A DNA stretch of 64,000 nt, taken from Myxococcales bacterium 68-20 (GTDB lineage Bacteria; Myxococcota_A; Polyangia; Polyangiales; Polyangiaceae). The notes under the pieces are model-generated. The model ran no database searches. It was given only the letters and a program-made list of their open reading frames with translations, and had not been told where the DNA came from. Positions 23,601 to 29,791 of this stretch are shown in pieces. The position numbers and the translations under genes were made by a program. Positions within the stretch are counted from its first letter, which is position 1, and each line of letters starts with the position of its first letter. The DNA is taken from positions 62,001 through 126,000 of the forward strand of contig MKVQ01000006.1 of assembly GCA_001899635.1 (NCBI GenBank), read 5' to 3'.

Positions 23601-26096
23601 GCGCGCGTACGCCTTCTGGGGCTCCTTGACCTTGCCTTCGTAGAGGGCGGCGACCTCGCGGAGGAGCGAGAGCTTCGCGTACGCGTCCTCTTCGTGACCG
23701 AGCTTCACCTCGATCGCGTTCGCGAGGGCCTTGCTGTTGCCGGCCTGCGAGTAGATCGGGATCAGCGCTTCGGCGGCGCGAAGGTTCGAGGCCTCGAGCT
23801 CGAGGACCTTCTCGTAGGCGCGAGCCGCGCGATCGTTCTTCTGCTTCTTGTCCGCCCAGAGCTCGGCGATCTTGAAGAGCATGCCGATCTTGGCTTCGGA
23901 GCCGGCTTCCTTCGCCTCCTGCTGCTCGAGGACGCGGATGAACTCGTCCCACTTGCCGCTCTCGGCGTAGAAGACCTCGAGGTCGTCCCAACGACCGAGG
24001 GCGAGGTACTTCTTCTTCAGAGCCTCCTGCGCCTTGCGGTCGTTCGGCTCGATCGCGAGGAGCGCGCGCCACGCGTTGACCGCGCCCTCGTCGTTGTTCA
24101 GGCGATCGCCGTAGATCGTCCCGAGCTTCGTGAGGATCTGGACCTTCTGGCCGTTGTCGTACGTGACCTCGGCCTGCTTCTCGAGGACGTCGACGAGCTT
24201 GTCGAAGTCCTTGCTACGCTCGTAGAGACCGCCGAGTGCTCCGAGCGCCTCGGCGTTCGACGGATCGGAGTCGAGCACCTGCTGCCAGAGCTCGATGCAG
24301 ACCTCGGGCTTCTTGACGCGCTCGGTGGCGAGCTTCGCGATGTCGAGGAACTTCCGCGCACGCTCGTCGCCATACAGGCGCTCCGCTTCGCGACGCTCGA
24401 GACCGAGGAGCTTCTCCCAGTCGCGACGCTTCTCGTACATCTGCCGGAGGTACTCGATCGCGCTCCCGTTCTCCGGGTCGATCGCGATCACCGCCTCGTA
24501 CGCCTTCACCGCCTCCGCCTGGTTGGCGAACTTGCCGGTGTAGAGCTCGGCGGCCTTCGTGTAGAGGCTCACCTTCTCGTCGGCGTCGGGAACGATCGCC
24601 GCGAGCTGGAGCAGCGTCTTGACGTACTCGTTGTAACGCTTGTTCGCCTCCTGCTTGTCGGCGAGGGCGCGGAGCTCGGCGATCTTGCCCGGGTCACCCT
24701 CGACGACCGGAGCCGCGGTGGGCGGCGCGGCGGGAGGCGGCGCGGGCCGCTCGGACGGCGCGGCGGCGGGCGGCGGCGCGGACGGAAGCGGCGCGGGCCG
24801 TTCGGACGGAAGTGCCGGCGGAGGCTCGGCGACCGTCACAGGCGGGGGCGGCGGCGTCGCATCGCTGATGCTCGCCTGGCGTGCATCGAAGCCCTGCGGC
24901 GGCGGGCTCGTCTCCATCCGCGCGGGCGGCGTGCTGAGATGAGCGAGCGGCGGCAGCGACGCGGACGCCGGCGGCGGGCTCGTGAGCGACTCGCCGATCT
25001 GCGCCTCGAACGCGCGGAGGATCGGATGCTCGGGGCTGATCTGGCTGAGACGCTCGAACACCGTGCGAGCGCGGATCAAGTTGCCGAGCTGACGCCACGC
25101 GATGGTCCCCGCCTGCGCGAGGAGGAACGTCGCGTTGCCGTTCTCGCCCGAGGTCGTGACGGCTTCCTCCGCGAGCGTGAGCACGCGGTCCCAGTCGCCC
25201 CCCTTCCGGCCGTACGCGTCGCGGAGGAAGTGGAACGCGCCTTCGTTCTCGGGATCGAGCTTGATCGCCTCCTCGAGGAACTTCGCTCCGGTGTCGACGT
25301 TCTGATGACGCGAGACCCAGCGCGTGCCAAACGTGAGCGCGAGGCTCGCGCGGCGCTCACGCTGGTTCTCGTTCTCCAGAAGACGGAACTGGAAGCTCTC
25401 GAGCTCCTCGAGCCTTCCGAGCTCGCCGAGCGCACCCTCGAAGAGCGCGGCGGCTTGCTTGTTCGCGGGGTCGGCGGCGTAGGCGCGCTCGAGCAGGCCG
25501 ACGACGGCGTCGGGCTGGAAGCGGCGCGTGACACGCGCGGCGCGGAGATACTGGCGGCAGCGCTGCGCGTGGGATCCTTCGGTCGCCGCGTTGGCGAGCG
25601 CGCTCACGTGCGACTGCCACGAGCCGCTCTCGGCCTGCACGTCCTCGAGACACGCACGCGCCTCCGCGTTCTGCCCGTTGCTCGTCGCGAGCGCCCGCGC
25701 GTACGTGCTCGTCGCCTTGTCGTAGTCGCCGAGATCGCAGAGCACGTCACCGAGCTCGAGGAGCAGCTCGCTCGCGACATCGCCTTCCTTCTGCGTGCGG
25801 AGCTCCAACTCGAGGAGCTTCTGCACCATGTTCAACTTGCCGAGGCTCCAGTAGACCGAGCGCGCTGCTTCGAGGCTCTCACCGAGCGCAGGATTCAGCT
25901 TGTACGCGTCCTGGAAGTGCTTCAGCGCCTTCACGCCGGAGAGGAACTTCGACTCGAGGACCTGTCCTAAGCGCAGGTGAAAACCCGCCTTGGCTTCGTT
26001 CGCATCCGAAGACTGGATTCCTTTCTCGAGCTCTTCGACGAGCCCCTGCCAGTCGCGAACGTTTTCGAGCTGCTTCAGGCGGTCCTGCAGGTCCAT
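14661..26096 (-). CDS. gltI: Giant TPR protein, GltI/AgmK-like gliding motility component
   Basis: A 3,811-residue protein of one open frame. Residues 1-365 are TPR-like helices and about 367-467 are a Pro/Ala/Ser-rich linker (SERPAP, PPAAP). From about 475 to 3500 there are roughly 40 modules by eye of about 74 residues, each with two TPR-like helix pairs; the recurring core is ALxxLERLYxxxxRWxDL and LYExxLxDxxxAIxxYxxVL. The last 280 residues (after EEEQRFFEDYRPRG) are a separate domain with TPQELTFIVGKHLSYY. No signal peptide is visible. Myxococcus AgmK/GltI, as I recall it, is also a TPR protein of about 3,800 residues, and other glt-like genes lie 16-47 kb away. GAGGG precedes the ATG by 5 nt. 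Function as a scaffold for gliding complexes is inference from this similarity. Confidence 0.75.
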   Translation of the reverse strand: MDLQDRLKQLENVRDWQGLVEELEKGIQSSDANEAKAGFHLRLGQVLESKFLSGVKALKHFQDAYKLNPALGESLEAARSVYWSLGKLNMVQKLLELELRTQKEGDVASELLLELGDVLCDLGDYDKATSTYARALATSNGQNAEARACLEDVQAESGSWQSHVSALANAATEGSHAQRCRQYLRAARVTRRFQPDAVVGLLERAYAADPANKQAAALFEGALGELGRLEELESFQFRLLENENQRERRASLALTFGTRWVSRHQNVDTGAKFLEEAIKLDPENEGAFHFLRDAYGRKGGDWDRVLTLAEEAVTTSGENGNATFLLAQAGTIAWRQLGNLIRARTVFERLSQISPEHPILRAFEAQIGESLTSPPPASASLPPLAHLSTPPARMETSPPPQGFDARQASISDATPPPPPVTVAEPPPALPSERPAPLPSAPPPAAAPSERPAPPPAAPPTAAPVVEGDPGKIAELRALADKQEANKRYNEYVKTLLQLAAIVPDADEKVSLYTKAAELYTGKFANQAEAVKAYEAVIAIDPENGSAIEYLRQMYEKRRDWEKLLGLERREAERLYGDERARKFLDIAKLATERVKKPEVCIELWQQVLDSDPSNAEALGALGGLYERSKDFDKLVDVLEKQAEVTYDNGQKVQILTKLGTIYGDRLNNDEGAVNAWRALLAIEPNDRKAQEALKKKYLALGRWDDLEVFYAESGKWDEFIRVLEQQEAKEAGSEAKIGMLFKIAELWADKKQKNDRAARAYEKVLELEASNLRAAEALIPIYSQAGNSKALANAIEVKLGHEEDAYAKLSLLREVAALYEGKVKEPQKAYARYLAAFVLFPADEQTTVDVERAAKATGQWQEVEAAYRTAIEQAEGSGDAGLAITLRLKLGRVLVEEMQQVDEALVVYRAVYDADSENAEALAALERLYRATSRYADLLGIYEKRRELSTDFGEKKQISYEIAKLYETEVKDLDRAIDTYNGVLEDEPTDAHALKALDILYGQLERWEPYVDTLRRRIELDVNEGEIIDLKFRLGQTLEKHTGDPAGALENYREILFLDAQHEGAREALEALLQHAELRGEAAAILENIYEERGDWLKLLVALDILAESEGDSDKRVQLLRKVARVSSEMLNDHPRAFKALASALREQSHHGETRAEIERIADMSSTWKDLTALYESIAENLTDAQLARSYWMRSAQIQDQQLGLVDDAAKGYAHVLSLDPADPEALDALEALFTRTQRWTDLIGVIERRIEQTADPDSREQLYVRMARIYDEQLGRPDDAVSSYKRVLELDPASQTALSALDALFTRQRMWSDLAENLEAQLALAADDEQQIALMLRLAALRETEMQQIEQAIEGYRSVLERDIGSQQALGALERLGAEPAHELVIADLLEPLYRQIGDYQKLIGAHEVQVRRSEDPSRRVELLHQIAQLHEDAAADLNNAFATLARALKEDPANDQTQTQIDRVARATGRFEDLAQVYRQLGAEVVGNDPALGASLTMMSARVYESDIGNLDTAIGLYTKVLDIDATHLAAAESLERLYRQTERYSDLSLILQRKAEILQEPQDQKDALFQAAAIEEDVLEKPEDAIAVYKKVLAIDEDDVRALDALIKRYLGLSRWQDLLAVYERKADLVADPDEKKRIYYQVGAVYERELGSVEQAIETYSKILELDPDDLQALSRLDVLYEQAQNWQELLGVLTRESEMCEDPNEAISFQYRIAELYEKRLDDVTRAIELYREILQRQVDHEPTLAALEGLKSGQKDPLGAAAVLEPVYEAASDWPRLISVHEVQVAHADDAFQKVDLLHRIARLYEDALENHGAAFDTYARALGLDNGNEATLQNLERLAMVVNRWPQVAALYDAELDKLTESPERFVELGLRLAQIYEVQLEDVDNAIVRYRRVMEVEAENQNAVRSLDRLYLQTERWAELATILEREAEIGQTPDEILEFKYRLGQVQQVSLNNVEAAIAAYRDVLSAAPEHENAAQALEGLFAGGIKQLEIAETLEPLYRSAGEWEKLAGVHEAQLAHTPANPENGNEERLAAYYRIAELLEDKLMDPVRTLDVFIRSLKEFPLDEKSGEEAPRLAGSIDSGWETLANAYADILGLHQDKTVQCTIGRRLAKTFEDDLGDIEKAVETYRYVLSVEELDQEALANLDRIYLSTEAWAELAGILEMRVRAPADDLELTELYARLGEVYESRLGDVANATRAFRKIFDGLDKTHDGAIQALARIYAGQENWVELNGVYERELENASGDVAEAEIRAKLAHLAADRLNDPTRAIDTWKLVLDLRGEDPEALQALSNLYENQQQWRELVDVLERQYDIAASDDDRVNILTRKARTFEGKLTRDDLALDDWNRVLDIDYANLAALRALSAIRRRQGDAQELVTALHQQVDRAAAMFDENELKEIFRELGKVYGEQLSQPYDAADAWRKLLEVGPDFEAMDALEAIYRGQEQWTDVIDVKMQRAAALEDPAAKIEEYRQVAELWRETVQEPDKATLSWQKILEVEAAHDEAFAQLEKLHTAGNRWEPLIELYLGRLDTREETSDRTDLLRRIAKVFEEKLDDKNQALDALINALAEDFHDRDTAKYLERMAQGTGRWGEVIQTANNWLQAQTEAPQKIRLCLHLAKWYGDDLGHPEYAQPYYAQIVALDPNNVGALRQMGQLYRKNGNWQQLGATLTRALDVAVADVDRKEILTELGELLDSQMSQTDQAVTHFNRALEVDGLFIPAIENLERIYASRGEKRQLVDILTRKVKALQEPSEIATTKLRIGSLHEEMSDANRAAQTFREVIELEPQNLQGLRGLARVYEVLNQWADLVRVLEAQLEVVTTERERIDILMQLASIHEEQFLKADIAAARLEQVLEIDPNHEDAYFALERCYRKLRQWTELINVYERHISATLDRKTKVDLYGAIAQVYADEVEDTDRAIDAYRNIVDLDDTNLPALEALSKLYDKQGDASQSIDYMTRVAELTQDTKQRVESFYRIGKALDEKLGDRVSAQDRYEMALDLDPSHLPTLGALRQIATDNADYDKAARYIDQEQSYTPAPRQRARLLVELGRLREEMLGDHDSAVLAWEAGYEADPENEDAALPLVDEYIAKESWEKAEPLLDMLTRKAGKRDRGEQHTLFNKLGMVCAALNRDDKALKAYSAAHQLDLTDQLTIRGLAEVCFRLKDWGAALTNFQKVLTSLSEDENAERAEVYFKLGCIKREQGQAKQAINNFEKALGVDSAHRATLEALVGIYTDLKDWKQVVAYKRSILDSVVDGEERFKVLVEIADIWQDQDKNSIKALEALEDAKDLQPENRPLLNKMLPLYEATQNWTRMIETIHAIADMEKDGGRKAKFIFTVAQLYRDKMGDQDRAVEMFNEALDLNPSYLEAFERINKILTAQKDWKQLERAFRKMLRRLSTANAGNSDLEFNLWHNLGLIYRDRLNDINSAIEAFKMATRYKDEPVERQILAELYETTDQLEAAVGEHSQVLQKDPLRVDPYRALYKLALKMHDYDRAWCMCAALAFLHKADEEEQRFFEDYRPRGMIQVKSRLDNEQWVKNLFHKDENIFIGKIFEMVTPAAIVAKTQALAKAKQLPALDRRFKQDPATSTVTFAKTFGWAAQVLGIQLPDLYVRNDVPGALVAVPSRPPASVAGQSVLTGYTPQELTFIVGKHLSYYRGEHYIKNLFPTLGELKVVFYSAIKIIQPEFNVPAEMAQAVNMTASEFVKYMQPVERDSLRLVVQKFIEDGAKADLKRWMQSVDVSGARAGLLLCADLEIAKKIIAAEPQLPGDLAPPDKLKELIVFSVSEQYLALRKALGIAIG

Positions 26097-26216
26097 GGAT
26101 TCCCTCGGTTATCCCCAAACCACTTTGTGTGTCTCGTGACCGCTACGCTCGGTACGAGACTGCCAACGCGGGAGTGAAAGGCTATCAAAGCCCACAGCAG
26201 TGTGGGGTTCCTTGAT

Positions 26217-26276
26217 CACAATTTGGGGCTCGCGCCCCAACCACCCGCAGAGGTGGGCCTTCGGCCCTCGTTGAAT
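26217..26276 (+). repeat. Dispersed palindromic repeat, copy A
   Basis: The core palindrome TTGGGGCTCGCGCCCCAA is followed by CCACCCGCAGAGGTGG and a GGGCCTTCGGCCC hairpin. The same order of elements occurs in inverted orientation at 52450-52537, with 22 identical bases at the core and a 21-bp extra unit in that copy. It looks like a REP/BIME-type dispersed element. Both copies lie upstream of glt-like genes. Confidence 0.6.
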
Positions 26277-26532
26277 CGCGGACGAGTACTTCGGCGACGA
26301 ACCGGGGGCGCTTTCGCCGTGACCGGTGTGGCGTCGTGTGGGCACGAAACGCCCATCGTGCAAGACGATCCGGCACTCACTGAACCGGATTGAAAGAGCC
26401 CGCGCACCGTTCGGAACGCGGGCTTCACAAAGAGCTTCGATCGGAATCGCGCGCGGGGGACACTCTCCCGCGGAAGACAGACTCGTGCTCGGGCTACCTG
26501 CGAGCCCGCGAGTCGCTGCCCCGACTGTTTCC

Positions 26533-26554
26533 GGCCCCACGAGAGCGTGGGGCC
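26533..26554. terminator. Perfect GC hairpin after the TPR lipoprotein gene
   Basis: A 9-bp perfect stem (GGCCCCACG / CGTGGGGCC) with loop AGAG, 22 bp past the stop of the minus-strand TPR lipoprotein gene. There is no U-run. A very similar stem (CCCCACG / CGTGGGG, loop TCTT) sits at 51969-51986 in the leader of gltC, so this may be a repeated structural element and not a simple terminator. Confidence 0.4.
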
Positions 26555-26576
26555 CGAGGCGATCGTCGTAGGTCAC

Positions 26577-27494
26577 TTACTGGAGGTTACCGCCAAGCTT
26601 CGTTGCCATCTGCTGCGCCTGGGTGCACTGATCCGCGTAGCGCTGGGCAGCCGCGCCCTTGCAGATCATCTTCTGGAAGGACTGCAGCTGGGCCATCGCC
26701 TCGCTCTTCTTCGGCGGGTTGAGGCTCGCGTACGCGGCGCCCAAGTTGAAGAACGCGATCTGCTGGCCGGCCTCGTTGCACTGGCCGCACGCCTTCTTCG
26801 CTGCCTCGTACTCGGTGACGGCCTTCGACGTGTCGCGCTTCCGATCGGCGATGTCGCCGAGGAGGCTGTGGACGACGAAGAGCGCCTTGTCGCCTTCCTT
26901 TGCGAAGGGGAGGCTCTGCGTGAGGACCTGCTCCGCCTGGTCGATGTAGTTCAGACGGACGTAGAGCTCGGCGAGGGGACCGTAGAACGTGAGGACGTCC
27001 GGCTTGGTCGTGATCGCCTTCGTGTAGGACTCGATCGCGGCCGCCTCGTCGTCGAGGTGGAGGTGCACCTCCGCGAGCTCGAAGTGCGCGTCGGCGATGT
27101 TGGGATCGAGCTTGATCGCTTCCTCGAGCGGGCCCTTCGCGTCAGCCCAGCTCGTCGGGCCCTTCACCGCCTGGCGCGCGAGCGCGAGGCCATGCTGGAA
27201 GAAGTAGTTCGCGTGCTTCGGCGCGAGCTTCTCGGCCTTCGCGCACGTGGTCGCGACCTTGTCCCACTGCTCTTTCTTCTGGTACGCGTTCGCGAGCTTT
27301 CCGAGGATCTTGTGATTCGTCGGATCGAGATTCGTCGCCTGCTCGTACTTCGAGATGGCGCCGTCGATGTTAGCCGCCTTGTCCCTGTCGCCTTCGTTGG
27401 CGAGGTTGACGGCCTCGATGTTGTTTCGGCTGCAGGCGGAGCCGAAGAGCGCAAGCGCCGATACCGCGAGAACCGTTCCCAAAACCCTCTTCAT
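26577..27494 (-). CDS. TPR lipoprotein
   Basis: A 305-residue lipoprotein (signal MKRVLGTVLAVSALALFGSAC). Residues 45-280 hold about five or six TPR-type repeats (AISKYEQATNLDPTN, AIKLDPNIADAHFELAEV, AIESYTKAITTKPDV). The start at ATG 27494 is set by the signal peptide; the frame runs further up to 27593 without meaning. It likely sits on the periplasmic face of the outer membrane and acts as a protein-protein adaptor. It lies directly upstream of the giant TPR gene on the same strand, but 480 bp of structured spacer separates them. It resembles GltE/AglT in type, though the gene at 44871 is the better GltE candidate by position. Confidence 0.85.
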   Translation of the reverse strand: MKRVLGTVLAVSALALFGSACSRNNIEAVNLANEGDRDKAANIDGAISKYEQATNLDPTNHKILGKLANAYQKKEQWDKVATTCAKAEKLAPKHANYFFQHGLALARQAVKGPTSWADAKGPLEEAIKLDPNIADAHFELAEVHLHLDDEAAAIESYTKAITTKPDVLTFYGPLAELYVRLNYIDQAEQVLTQSLPFAKEGDKALFVVHSLLGDIADRKRDTSKAVTEYEAAKKACGQCNEAGQQIAFFNLGAAYASLNPPKKSEAMAQLQSFQKMICKGAAAQRYADQCTQAQQMATKLGGNLQ

Positions 27495-27691
27495 GGCCGC
27501 GAGAGTGTAAGGGACGGGGTGCTCTATACAAAGAGGAAACAAGGACGGTTTCGGCTTGCATGACCGCAAGCGTCGACCGAATTTCGTCTCCACCGTGGCA
27601 GTCCGATGGATCCTGCCCTCATCGCGCGGGTCCTCTTTGCGTCTCGACTCGTCGACCGGGTTGCCCCACCCCTCGACGGGCGTCGCGGGGC

Positions 27692-29791
27692 TCAGGGACT
27701 GAAGCGGTATCCGATCGAGAGCGCCGCCGCCGACGCGTCGATCGCAGGGCCGCTCGTCGCGCCTTCGATCTCGAGCATGTAACGGCCGCTGAGCTCCACG
27801 AAGACAGCGCTCCGCCCGTCGACCCGGACTTCGAGACCGGCGCTCGCCCCGAGCCCGGCCGCGAGCGAGCTGCTCCGAACGCCCGCGCTCTCCGCACCGA
27901 CATGCGCTCGCGTCCCGAGCAGCTCGGGCGCCAAGGTGATGTACGGGGCGTGCCGCGCATTCGCCCCTCCGAAGCGGTAGCCGAACGGGAGCCGGCCTCC
28001 GAAGACATTTGCGCGGACGCGCGTTTCACCGACGCCGTCGACGTTGCTCGTCCCCGGCGGGGTCGCCTCGAAGACGCCCTCCGCGCCGAGCAACATCTCT
28101 CCGGGCCCGCGCGGCATCGCGAGCCGGATACCGAGGCTGCCGCCGAAGCCCGGTCGATTCAGCACCGTCGTGACCCGTCCTGCCAGAGTGAGCTCGAGGT
28201 GTGTCGTAGCGTCGGCGATCGGTCCGTCCACCTGTTCACCCGAGGTGAGCGAGAGCGCGTTCGTCTCCACCAACGTCTCCCCGGCGATCCGCAGGCGGAG
28301 CGCTCCGCCCGTCGCCGCCGGAGCGAGCGCGAGCGGCGCGACGAACGCGCCCGCGCCACCAGCGCCGAACGGGCCGATGCGCATCCCCGACGGAGCAGTC
28401 TCGACGGCCACGGACACGTTCTCGATCGGAGCCCCGGCGTCATCGGTGAGGCGCACGCGCACCGACGTCGCGGCCCCGGCCGCCGGCACCAGCTCGGCGA
28501 CTGCGTTCACGCGTCCGAACGGCAGCCGCGGCATCTCGAGGCTCGCACGCTGGCCGCCGTCCTCCGTCGAACAAGCGATCGTCTGCGCGGCGTTACGGTC
28601 GATCTCGAAGGGGCTCTGCTGCACGACTCCGTCGATCGCGCACGTGACGCTCGAAGGCGTGACCTCGATCCGCGTCTTCCGCCCGGGGAGCGGCGTGCTC
28701 GCGAGCGACGCGACGACGACGCTCGCGACCGAGCTCCACTTGCCCTCGAACTGGTCGTCGTCGATCGCGCTCGCACGCGCGTAGTACTTCCCCACGCTCG
28801 CGCCCTTTGCCTCGATCGCGCGCGTCGCGAACGGCACGCGTGTGTCGACGAGAAGGTCGTCGAAGTCCGCGTCTCGCGAGAGTTGGATATGCCACTGCGC
28901 CGCGGCGGGCCCGGACGGCGACGCCGGCGGCGCGAATGCGAGCGCGAGATCCGCCTCGCCCTCCGTGAGCGCGAGACCGGGCACCGGCGTGCTCCATACG
29001 GGCGCGTCCGGAAGCGGCTTCGGCGGCGTCGGGGGCCGGCCTGTCTCCGCCTTCGACCCGAAGCCGCTCTTCACGTCGACCGACTTTCGCTGGGCCGTCA
29101 GCTTCGAAGCACCGTCGTAGACGGCGAGCCTCGTCGTCTTCTTCTCGTCGACGCTCACCTGCGCCTCGCCGTTCTTCATCTCGACGGCCCCCGAGTCGGT
29201 CGCGACGCGATGCTTGTCGGCGCTCCCTCCGGCAAGCTCGGAGAGGCGAGCGCGAAGGCTGCCGGTCACGAGCGTGGTCTCCGTCGCGGAGGGTCTCGCA
29301 CCGAGATGCGCGGCGCGCGACTGGGCATCACCGAGGATGACGACGAGAGTGTTCTCTCCGAGCTTCACCTGCGTCTCGTCGCGGAAGGTGACGTCGGCCG
29401 TCGACCTCTCCTTCGTCCCGACGCGGTTGCCCCGGAAGAGCGGATCGTTCGGCTTGCCCGACCTCGGCTCGGGCGCGCGCACCTCGACGACGTTCTTCGT
29501 CCGCGTGAGCCGGGCATCGGGCCCCGCCGAGGGGGCCGCCGGCTTTGGCGGGAGGATGAGCACGCGTCCGGCCTTGAGCGAGTGCGGGGCCGGTCCCATC
29601 CCCGGATTCGCGTCGTGGATGATGTCGACGAGGCGTGAGTCGCCGTAGAAGCGCGCGGCGATGGCTGCGCAGGTGTCTCCGCGCACCACCGTGTACTTCA
29701 CCTCGGCCGAATCGGCGTACGCCGCGCGGTGCACGAGCGTGATGGACGAAACGAGCGACGCTCCCAGAGCGAGGCGCAACAGCGACTTCAT
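27692..29791 (-). CDS. LysM-FecR domain protein with C-terminal barrel-like region
   Basis: A 699-residue exported protein. It has a signal peptide ending RAAYA and a LysM domain at about 30-80 (YTVVRGDTCAAIAARFYGD), which would bind peptidoglycan. A FecR domain follows at about 100-215 (NDPLFRGNRVGTKERSTADV, ETQVKLGENTLVVIL). A fibronectin-like middle part is next, then about 200 residues of alternating short strands ending GYRFSP, like an outer-membrane barrel with a terminal aromatic. It is the last gene of the signalling operon, its ATG overlapping the kinase stop (ATGA). A GC hairpin at 27669-27690 just past the stop may terminate the operon. It probably spans from peptidoglycan to outer membrane and may be the envelope sensor or output of the pathway (inference). 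Confidence 0.83.
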   Translation of the reverse strand: MKSLLRLALGASLVSSITLVHRAAYADSAEVKYTVVRGDTCAAIAARFYGDSRLVDIIHDANPGMGPAPHSLKAGRVLILPPKPAAPSAGPDARLTRTKNVVEVRAPEPRSGKPNDPLFRGNRVGTKERSTADVTFRDETQVKLGENTLVVILGDAQSRAAHLGARPSATETTLVTGSLRARLSELAGGSADKHRVATDSGAVEMKNGEAQVSVDEKKTTRLAVYDGASKLTAQRKSVDVKSGFGSKAETGRPPTPPKPLPDAPVWSTPVPGLALTEGEADLALAFAPPASPSGPAAAQWHIQLSRDADFDDLLVDTRVPFATRAIEAKGASVGKYYARASAIDDDQFEGKWSSVASVVVASLASTPLPGRKTRIEVTPSSVTCAIDGVVQQSPFEIDRNAAQTIACSTEDGGQRASLEMPRLPFGRVNAVAELVPAAGAATSVRVRLTDDAGAPIENVSVAVETAPSGMRIGPFGAGGAGAFVAPLALAPAATGGALRLRIAGETLVETNALSLTSGEQVDGPIADATTHLELTLAGRVTTVLNRPGFGGSLGIRLAMPRGPGEMLLGAEGVFEATPPGTSNVDGVGETRVRANVFGGRLPFGYRFGGANARHAPYITLAPELLGTRAHVGAESAGVRSSSLAAGLGASAGLEVRVDGRSAVFVELSGRYMLEIEGATSGPAIDASAAALSIGYRFSP

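Larger units (their letters stand above)
26097..26576. other. Hairpin-rich spacer upstream of the giant TPR gene
   Basis: No gene is supported in this 480-bp gap between two minus-strand genes. It contains at least six compact hairpins. 26191-26206 has stem CCCACA. 26223-26240 has stem TTGGGGC and loop TCGC. 26241-26256 has stem CCACC. 26255-26267 has stem GGGCC with a TTC loop. 26398-26423 has stem GCCCGCG. 26481-26513 is a two-part stem with a 4-nt bulge. A seventh hairpin at 26533-26554 is listed separately. The gap must also carry the promoter of the giant gene; I did not find good hexamers. Confidence 0.6.

Noticed and set aside
17952-25970. An 8-kb open frame on the plus strand opposite the giant TPR gene, with further long ones at 15087-17882 and 46180-50172
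   Set aside because: They are antisense shadows. In-register antisense stops need TTA, CTA or TCA codons in the sense gene, and this GC-rich genome hardly uses them. The translations are low-complexity Leu/Glu/Arg/Val with no domain.
14661-26096. Tandem DNA repeats that might be a CRISPR array or satellite
   Set aside because: The periodicity is at protein level (about 222 bp) with strongly diverged DNA, one continuous frame and no identical short repeats.
26109-26576. Open frame of 155 codons in the spacer before the giant gene
   Set aside because: It reads through the hairpins and repeat; its peptide similarity to a frame near 52.5 kb comes from the shared DNA repeat, not from coding.
26577-27494. 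Assigning this TPR lipoprotein as GltE
   Set aside because: The larger TPR lipoprotein at 44871-46322 lies in the gltC-gltD operon next to gltG and fits better; this one is left unnamed.
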